Positions 57,490 to 64,000 of a DNA stretch of 64,000 nucleotides are shown here, in pieces. The stretch lies in contig JAKCOZ010000011.1 of NCBI GenBank assembly GCA_022605955.1, positions 5,647,990-5,711,989 of the forward strand, read 5' to 3'. The notes under the pieces were generated by a model. The model ran no database searches, had not been told where the DNA came from, and saw only the letters and a list, made by a program, of their open reading frames with translations. Origin of the DNA: Rallus limicola. Taxonomy: Eukaryota; Chordata; Aves; Gruiformes; Rallidae. The first letter of the stretch is position 1. Each line of letters starts with the position of its first letter. A program made the translations under genes and the position numbers.

Positions 57490-58740
57490 TTGATAAATAC
57501 AAACACCTATGAGTAGGTCTCCAAGGTCACATTATAGGTCACGGAGATCTATTTCACAGTGTGAAATGACTTGGCTAGCCAAGAGAAACACAAGGGGCTG
57601 CTAAACAGGATATTGGTCCTGCTGGATACTTTAGGATGGCACTGCTGAGATACTTCATGTTATCTTAGGTGGCACTAGGCATCTGAATCTCATAATACAT
57701 ACGTTTACTATGAGCTGAAACACTTCCTGGACTCCTCTGCTTACACTGACTACATCAAGTTTGTGTCCTTTAATTATAGTGGGAACTCTTACACCCATAT
57801 GTAGATATCTAGAAGCTTCCTGAGTCTCCACCCAGAATGCTGCATCAGTAACCCCATAGTCAAAGAGCAGTTTTCATCACTTGGTCCCAAAAAAACAGTA
57901 GAAAAGAGCACAGTATTTTGCCTGTAGCCACTACCTAGCCACAACCCGTGTGTTAAAAATACTTGAAAATACTATTACTGCAGCTGACCCTTAATCAATG
58001 TATCAGGTTCAGGTCCAACAGAAACATGTGAACTATATCTGCATTGTACCAAGCTATAGGGCACATTCTAACCCAGGTGGCCAAAGGCAAGTTGTATAAG
58101 ATGCTATCTGCAAGCGACCCTCTCTATTGACTACCAAGACAGTCCACCTGACTAGTAAAAATTACAGCTGAATACACTGTCTACTCCATCTCTTCATGAT
58201 TGGACAGGTCCACATCGACTGTAATAGAAGCTTGGATACATATGAGCAGTAAATTTGGGTGTCTTAATCTGGAGTTTATTAGTCTTTTTGTGGAGATGAC
58301 TTCCAATCCTCATCTGCAGCATGCAGCAGTTTATGCAGCATAGCTTCAACATCTTTCGCTGCCAGCTAAACTGTGTTGCATTATAACACATTTGCAACAA
58401 ATACAGTCACCTCTGGCAGCATATCTGGCACATGGTAGCTTGCAAAAGCATGGTAACTTGTTTGTGTCCCTGAGCCATAACTTTTAAACAGTTCAGATGC
58501 AAACATGCAATTTGCACTCCAGCCAAATCAAAGACAAAGACACTAAAATCCTAATGTAGATTGATGAGAACTTGATGGAAGAGGATAATTTTATTACATT
58601 TTTTTTAAGCCTGTCTCTCATCCAGATGGAGCTGAAAGCACTGTGGAAGCATACTGGGAATTGTTTTCATTACCCAAACCAGCCTGTCTAAAATCACAAT
58701 GTTTTTGACATGTCGTCACTTGGCTGAACCAGATTGGGAA
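57490..58740. other. Unique non-coding DNA
   Basis: No gene or repeat recognised, apart from a T-run near 58600-58607. Confidence 0.5.
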
Positions 58741-59215
58741 CTACAGGATGGGTGACTACAACTGCACAGGTGCAAAACAAGTCATTTCTGGAATAGTGGT
58801 CACAATTCAAGTCACCTGTGATATAGAAAGGTGAACAGGAAATAGGGATGGTACAGAGAAGAGCTCTGGGATCATCTAGGGAATGTGGAACTTCATACAT
58901 GAGAGGAGAGGCGGATTTTAAGTATCAGAACAGAAGCTGAAAGATGATACGGCTTTTTAAACTACAAGATGATTTTGGCATAAGGACAAATGGATATTAA
59001 CTGGCCATGAATAAATTTCAGATGGACATTTGAAGATAGTTTCAAACTGTCAGAAGAGTGAGGTTTAGAAGCAGCCTTCCCGCAGGAGTAGTTATGGCAA
59101 GAAACCTAACCACTTTTATGAAGGAGCACACTAAATTTATGAACAGATTATGTTGCGTGGGAGGCTGGAGTAGCATGTGGCTGGATTTGGTGATCCACAA
59201 GACTCCTTTTAGGCT
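58741..59215 (+). mobile_element. Ancient CR1/L3-type LINE 3' end, sense
   Basis: The order of phrases matches the old amniote CR1/L3 group, not the octamer-tailed avian CR1s: 'aggtgcaaaacaagtcattt', 'tggaatagtggtcacaattc', 'gatggtacagagaagagctc', 'tgggatcatctagggaatg', 'catgagaggagaggcgg', 'gacaaatggatattaactgg', 'ccatgaataaatttcag', 'agtgaggtttagaagcagcc', 'ttcccgcaggagtagttatg'. The conceptual product resembles ORF2 C-terminus (VRFRSSLPAGVV near 59053-59088), with internal deletions. A relic of this age is normally hard to recognise. Confidence 0.75.
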
Positions 59216-60139
59216 ATTTCAGTGAAAATTTTAGAATTTAATTTTCAAATGCCCTTTATACTTTCTGTGAGTAATGCTGAAGGTAGAAATACTCTCATTT
59301 TGCAGCAAAATCTTTATGTTATTTCCACCATGAACAACTAAAGGAAGAAGTGAGAAAACCACAGAAAAAGCTGATTTTGTGGCATTACAGACACTAAAAT
59401 GAAGAGATAAGGTAAAATGTGCCTCCATGAGCTGCTTAGCATTCTTTGCTAGATTTTAGTATTGTAAACTCAGGAACACCTATGCTCCTTTTGTCTTGCT
59501 AGAACATGACAAATGTGTGCCAGACTCAAATGCTATACACAAAGAATAAGCATTGAGCACAAGAATCAATGACAATTCAAAGCATGTCAGTGGTATGCAA
59601 AGCAGCACAAAGGTCTGGAAAAAATTCAAAATAACTAGTCCCAGAAATGAAGTGATTATTGCTGTATTAGCCCAGGGTTAAGCCCAGGACAGCTGGCTAG
59701 CTGAAAGGCAAAGCTAGTCACTCTGGAATGAAATCCAGGCCACTGAAATCCCACTTTTGTCAAATACAGCAAACCAGTCCATATATTTTCCTGGACTTCT
59801 CATTACACAAATCCATAAGTTCATTAAATCACCTTTATTTTATCAGATTTTTTTCTGGACAATTAAATGTATCAGTCAAAAACTGCTATGATCGAAGTTG
59901 TAGCCTTCCCTAAGCTTATATAACTTTAACTCCAGCTAAATCTCATAGAGAGGGCTTTGAAGGCAAAGGAGGTGAGAACAATGATGTAGCAATATTTGCC
60001 TTCCTCCTAACAGTCTAAAAGATATAGAAACTGGAAGAAGTTGCCTCCAGGGAAAGTAACTCACATTTTTCACAACATTTTGACCAGGAGACCAGAAACC
60101 ATTTTTTTTCTGGTCAAAGGTGGAGCAGGAGACAGACCT
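59216..60139. other. Unique non-coding DNA
   Basis: No gene or repeat recognised. The 65-codon antisense frame 59231-59428 has no known domain. Confidence 0.5.
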
Positions 60140-60218
60140 AAAAAAAAAAACAACCCCCCCCCCCCCAAAAAAAAAGGGGAAAAAAAAAAGAAAGAAAAAA
60201 GAAAAAAAAAAAAAAAGG
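60140..60218. repeat. Mixed A/C/G homopolymer tract
   Basis: A11, then CAA, C13 (60154-60166), A9, G4, A10, then A-runs with single Gs up to A15. Frames crossing it (60041-60232 plus, 59936-60355 minus) are low-complexity artefacts. Runs of this kind are prone to sequencing and assembly error. Confidence 0.9.
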
Positions 60219-60252
60219 AAAACCAAAAATGACAATAGTTTGGTGGTTACAG
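60219..60252. other. Short spacer between homopolymer tract and CR1
   Basis: No element recognised. Confidence 0.4.
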
Positions 60253-60596
60253 AACAGCAGGGGCTGGAGCAACTCTCCTGAAGACAGGCTGTGAGAGCTG
60301 GGCTTGTTCTGTTTACCAGGGAGTGCAGGGACAGGACAAGGGGCAATGGCTTCAAGAGGGCAGGGTTAGGTTAGACTTTAGGAAGAAATTCTTTACTATG
60401 GGGGTGGTGAGGCCCTGGCATAGGGTGCCCAGAGAGGCTGTGGAAGCCCCATCCCTGGAGGTGTTTAAGTTGAGGTTAAATTTGGCTCTGGGCACCCTGG
60501 TCAAGTGAGGGTTTCCCTGCCCATGGTAGAGGGGTTGGAACTGGGTGATCTTTGAGGTCGCTTCAACCCAAAGCATTTTATGATGCGATAATTCTG
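60253..60596 (+). mobile_element. CR1 LINE with internal deletion, sense
   Basis: The 5' part is 'ggggctggagcaactctcct', 'gaagacaggctgtgagagct', 'gggcttgttc'. It jumps to 'tttaccagggagtgcaggga', so the SLEKRRLRG...FQ segment is lost. The frame 60323-60508 then reads RVRLDFRKKFFTMGVVRPWH, RVPREAVEAPSLEVFK. The 3' UTR has 'gggcaccctggtcaagtgag' and 'aactgggtgatctttgaggt', with a decayed tail 'tatgatgcgataattctg'. It belongs to the same subfamily as the 34.1 and 39.8 kb copies. The 171-codon antisense frame (60352-60867) starts outside and runs over this element. Confidence 0.93.
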
Positions 60597-63394
60597 TCTT
60601 GCTTCTTGTAACATAATGGTGTATTCCAGTACAGTAGTCTAGGTCCATGGGGGAATGGGAGATAGCACTATGCTTAGCCTTGTCATTGTGATTAGGGAAG
60701 CCTTGAGCACAATGGGGAGCCAAACATCCTCGAGGCTCTATAGAACCTAGGACCAAGGTCTTGAGGGGGACTGTCAGACCTGATGTCATTATATAAAATC
60801 TGGTCATATGGCTCCTCTTTATTTGTAGTGAGAACATAGTGATTGGACCCCACAGAGATGTCATCACCTACAGTTTACTTCCAATTTTTGTACTCTTAGG
60901 GGAAGAGATACACATTTTTAGAAATAATTATCTCTCTCCATTTGTTACACAGTGATTACAGAAGGTTATTTTATGTACACCTCTTGGAGGCAGGTACTTG
61001 ATCTTCTCATCAGGCACTACACAGATTGAGCTGACTCAATTTTGGGGTCTGTACCAGCAAATTCCTACAGGATCCTTGATCAGAGCTATTGTCTCCATAT
61101 AACTAAGCAGCTTTCTCCACAACTAAGCAGCTAGCTGCTGCCTGTGGTGGAAACAGACCCTCATGAGTCACTATGAAAAAAACCCTGCTTTCACACTGAG
61201 ACTTCAACTCAAAACAACAGACTATCCCAGGCCTGAGCAACAAGAATATTTGTACGTGCTAGAAATATAGAGGAAAGGGGTACTGGCTAATTTAAAAACT
61301 TGTCTGTAAAAAATAGAGTAGAAAAGATCAATGATTTGGCCTCTGATTTCTCCCTAGTGTTAGCCTGTTATCTTTGCTACCCGAGCATTATTCAGGAACA
61401 AGATCCAGAAAGCAGCATACTCAAACTAAGTTGCTCCATAAACAACTCTTTACTCTTAATCCGTTAGCTTTCTCATTTTGGTCTACTTTTGATCACTGTG
61501 TAAGATTTCTATTTATGATGTGCACTACCATTCAACACACATAGTTATATCCACTGACAAAGTGCTAAGGACCATCTTGAAATGCAAGGCACTTACAACT
61601 CATCATGTCACTTCTCATCTGCCCTCCCTTTTACCTCCAAAAATTCCACCAGCTTTGTCAGATGTGGTTTTCTGTTCCAGAAACTATCCCAATTCCTTTA
61701 TATCAGCTCGTATTTTTCCAGATGTTTTGTGATCTCATCTTCTACTAATGTCTCCAAGACGTTGCCTACTGTCAAAATCAAATTTTATTACAAACTTGTA
61801 ACTCCCTAATTTCACCTTAGTCCTCTTCGTATGGAATGGGTTTGCATTTGTATTGTTTCAGTCCCTTAGTACTCCTTCCTGTTACAATAGGCTAGTAAGA
61901 ATCCTTTAGTTGACCAGTATCCTCTTCCGTCATCTCATTCATGAGATTCAGGTGTGACCAGCTGAGCTCTACAGCTGTCTCGTCTTTCCTGTGACTTTTT
62001 TAAAAAAGATTGATCTTTAAATTGCTTTGGCTTTCAGAATCTTTTGTTTTAATTTCTGGCACTCTATTTGGTTTCTTCCTGGAGACCTACTTGTCACTGA
62101 TGGTTGAGGCCTAAGGCTGAAGTAATGATGATACATTAGCTAAGACAATCCACAGACTGATCATTGTTTGTAGAGCTTTTTATGTCCAGACAAGACTGGT
62201 AATGATAAAAGATAATGAACATCAGGTGTCTTCTAACTGCTTTACATGCCAGTGAAAAACTGTTCAACTTAGTAAAATTTCTGTCTGGAGTATCAGATCT
62301 GGCAAATTGGTCAGAAGTTCATTGGTCATGGTATGATGGAGGAATACATTCAAATGGATGAGATAGTCACAACTAATGGGGACAGTAGGTGAAAATCAGC
62401 TAATTTGACCACCATGAATGTGTCCTGACCTGCAAGGAAACTTAAGAGTGTTGAGACATTCCCTCTTTTCATCCCAGAGGTGAGAAGCCTTGGGCCAGTC
62501 CTGTGACTAGAGGAGTGATTTGAGTCCAGGCATCTTGCAGTCCTCTAAGATTACCAAAAGATGCCATTTTGGAAACATCTTGCAGAAAATAGTAATAACT
62601 AAACTCATTGGGACTACGTAGTTGCCTCAAAACCTCCTAGAATTCAAAAAATTGTAAGGCCCATCTGTAATCCTTCCTATCAAATTTTATGGACAAGGTA
62701 TAATTCCATTTTAAGGTTATGTGCACTGTTAGATGCATTGCTGTAGATACATAAAATGTATACATGCATTTTTTTCAATAGAGAAGATATACCTCATTTT
62801 AAAGCTGAAAGTTGACAATCTAGTTGCTGGGAGCTGGCCAGACAGAGGTCCCACACAAAGCTCTTGTTTGCTTTATACCTTTTCTTCAACTGTGGGGTTT
62901 AGGTTCTTCATGGTCTCAGTTTAATGTCTTTCATGTGGTTCCAAAGAAGTGTAAGCTAAAGGTGGGGCATTACCTTACAATGAGAAAGCATAAATGTTTG
63001 TAGTATTTAGATACTCAATTTACTTCATAAAATCTGAATTCCTCCCTTCTCCAGGCCCTTTGTGACACACAGGTGGTTATCATTGTTTTTGTCAGTGCTT
63101 TGTTCTCTCATAAGAGGAGGTATTGGGGTCATATGGAGCCTGATAATGCAGATTCAAGTCTATTTGGGCACTGACTTGAACAATTCACTTGGACTGATAT
63201 CCCCCTGCAGCAGGGGATTTATGGATCACACGTTTTAGGGATGTAGGACTATTCTCAATTCATTGGTGCTCTGTTTGGTAGGAAATTTCCACGAGGACTT
63301 GCACAAAAGTTGGAGGTTTTTTGTGTGTTTATATTCCTCTTCACACAACCAGCATGAAGTTCCTAATATAGCTTTCAGCTTTCTAAGATAACTT
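60597..63394. other. Unique non-coding DNA
   Basis: About 2.8 kb without a recognised repeat or exon. Frames at 61520-61809 overlap in two phases and lack domains. Confidence 0.5.
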
Positions 63395-63460
63395 TGATTC
63401 TCTCAGCTTCATGTTACACCTGAAAAATGGGGATAATGGCCTTCTTTATAGGTGTGATTT
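63395..63460 (+). repeat. MIR-like SINE fragment
   Basis: 'tctcagcttcatgttacacc', 'tgaaaaatggggataatggc', 'cttctttataggtgtgattt' follow the MIR-type order: cctcagtttcctcatct, gtaaaatggggataata, and an ending of the type cctcatagggttgttgtga. Confidence 0.5.
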
Positions 63461-63480
63461 AAATAAATAATTTTTTAAAA

Positions 63481-63850
63481 ATGCACTGGGGGCTGTAAGC
63501 TGCCGCTTATGATAATGGGGGATGATGGCAATTCAGTACCAATAGACATAAATAACCAGCAGATGAGAGACCCCGCAGACTTTAGGATTTTAGTAAATTA
63601 TGTTGACAGTTTAGATTATTCTACCACTCAAATCAGTGTCAAAGCCTCCTTGGTTGCCAGTAGGATAAGAATTGTGTTACAGATAAGTGTCTTTGAATAA
63701 GAGCCCCATATATCTCCTGGCATTAGACATTTTTAGCACGTAAGCTATACAGAGAGCTGAAACTAGTGATAACTTCCTTTCTTGCTGAGTTTGTGCAAAC
63801 ATTTCCTGAAGCTTTCAATTTTACCACAATAGAAGCCTTTTAAAGTTTAA
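63481..63850. other. Candidate conserved non-coding element
   Basis: A repeat-free block with retained CpGs, AT-rich cores (GTAAATTATGTTGAC at 63592-63606, ACATAAATAACCAGC near 63547) and little simple sequence. A 63-codon plus frame (63509-63700) crosses it but lacks a known domain. A short conserved exon cannot be excluded, but I have no splice evidence for one. Confidence 0.33.
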
Positions 63851-64000
63851 ATAGGGATAACTTGAATTATTAGCATCCGTCCCCTAGTCCAACCACAAGC
63901 ATGTCTAAAGCAGCTCTTGCTGATAACACACTGCACCAGCTACATTTTCCTCACACATATCCACAAAATAAGTTGATTACCATCAAGTAGGAAATCACTG
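63851..64000. other. Unique non-coding DNA at window end
   Basis: Nothing recognised. Confidence 0.5.

Noticed and set aside
59936..60355. 139-codon minus-strand open frame
   Set aside because: The middle is a Phe-rich low-complexity stretch produced by the A/C homopolymer tract.
60352..60867. 171-codon minus-strand open frame
   Set aside because: About half is the complement of a CR1 3' end; the rest has no recognisable domain.
1..64000. Bacterial-type genes, operons, CRISPR arrays or phage
   Set aside because: CR1 elements with avian octamer tails, amniote SINE relics, microsatellites and the lack of long coding frames show that this is vertebrate nuclear DNA. No regularly spaced repeat-spacer array exists.
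1..64000. tRNA, rRNA or CpG-island promoter
   Set aside because: I looked for cloverleaf-type conserved boxes and dense CpG clusters and saw none beyond MIR-like relics and small CpG patches. A tRNAscan/Infernal run would be decisive.

Overview
This window looks like avian nuclear DNA that is non-coding throughout. The main evidence is about sixteen 5'-truncated copies of chicken-repeat-1 (CR1) type LINEs. Their sense-strand 3' ends carry the bird-typical octamer tail (ATTCTRTG)n, and several still read as the C-terminal end of CR1 ORF2 (motifs such as LRELG, SLEKRRLRG, KFFT.RV and RLPREVV). Several CR1 subfamilies are present. There are also older amniote relics: MIR-like SINE fragments, at least one ancient CR1/L3-type LINE end, and one fragment resembling a widespread avian LTR-type repeat. 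The background is AT-rich and CpG-poor, with scattered homopolymers and microsatellites. No base counts were computed. Species, chromosome, and intergenic versus intronic status cannot be decided from the sequence alone.

I found no protein-coding exon, tRNA, rRNA, CpG-island promoter or CRISPR array that I can support. The longest open frames (up to about 200 codons) lie in retroelement sequence, in pyrimidine-rich low-complexity DNA, or in sequence with no recognisable domain. I treat them as chance frames or transposon remnants.

Layout. 1-7 kb: unique DNA with two old repeat relics, one antisense CR1 (3.2 kb) and a CpG-bearing constrained-looking block near 6.7-7.0 kb. 7-12 kb: a CR1-rich stretch with six copies, including the longest sense copy (10.9-11.5 kb). 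12-27 kb: unique DNA with CR1 copies at 15.3, 18.0, 23.7, 24.9 and 26.4 kb, a long imperfect hairpin at 21.9 kb and a possibly broken antisense frame at 26.8-27.5 kb. 27-41 kb: older relics (29.4, 30.1 and 31.9 kb), A/T homopolymers, CR1 copies at 34.1, 35.8 and 39.8 kb, and an LTR-like repeat at 35.1-35.6 kb. 41-51 kb: a stretch with almost no transposons and several blocks that look like conserved non-coding elements (41.7, 45.4, 47.4 and 48.8 kb). 51-64 kb: a G-run tract, a very degraded CR1, a pure (AAAAT)n microsatellite, an ancient LINE relic at 58.7-59.2 kb, a mixed A/C/G low-complexity tract next to a CR1 at 60.1-60.6 kb, and a constrained-looking block at the right end.

No genes can be described as working together. 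The most plausible biological content is distal regulatory DNA of a neighbouring gene, and this is inference only. I did not find an undescribed gene system. The best leads are the repeat-poor 41-51 kb block with its candidate conserved elements, the 21.9 kb hairpin, the 40.7 kb direct repeats and the 26.8-27.5 kb antisense frame.
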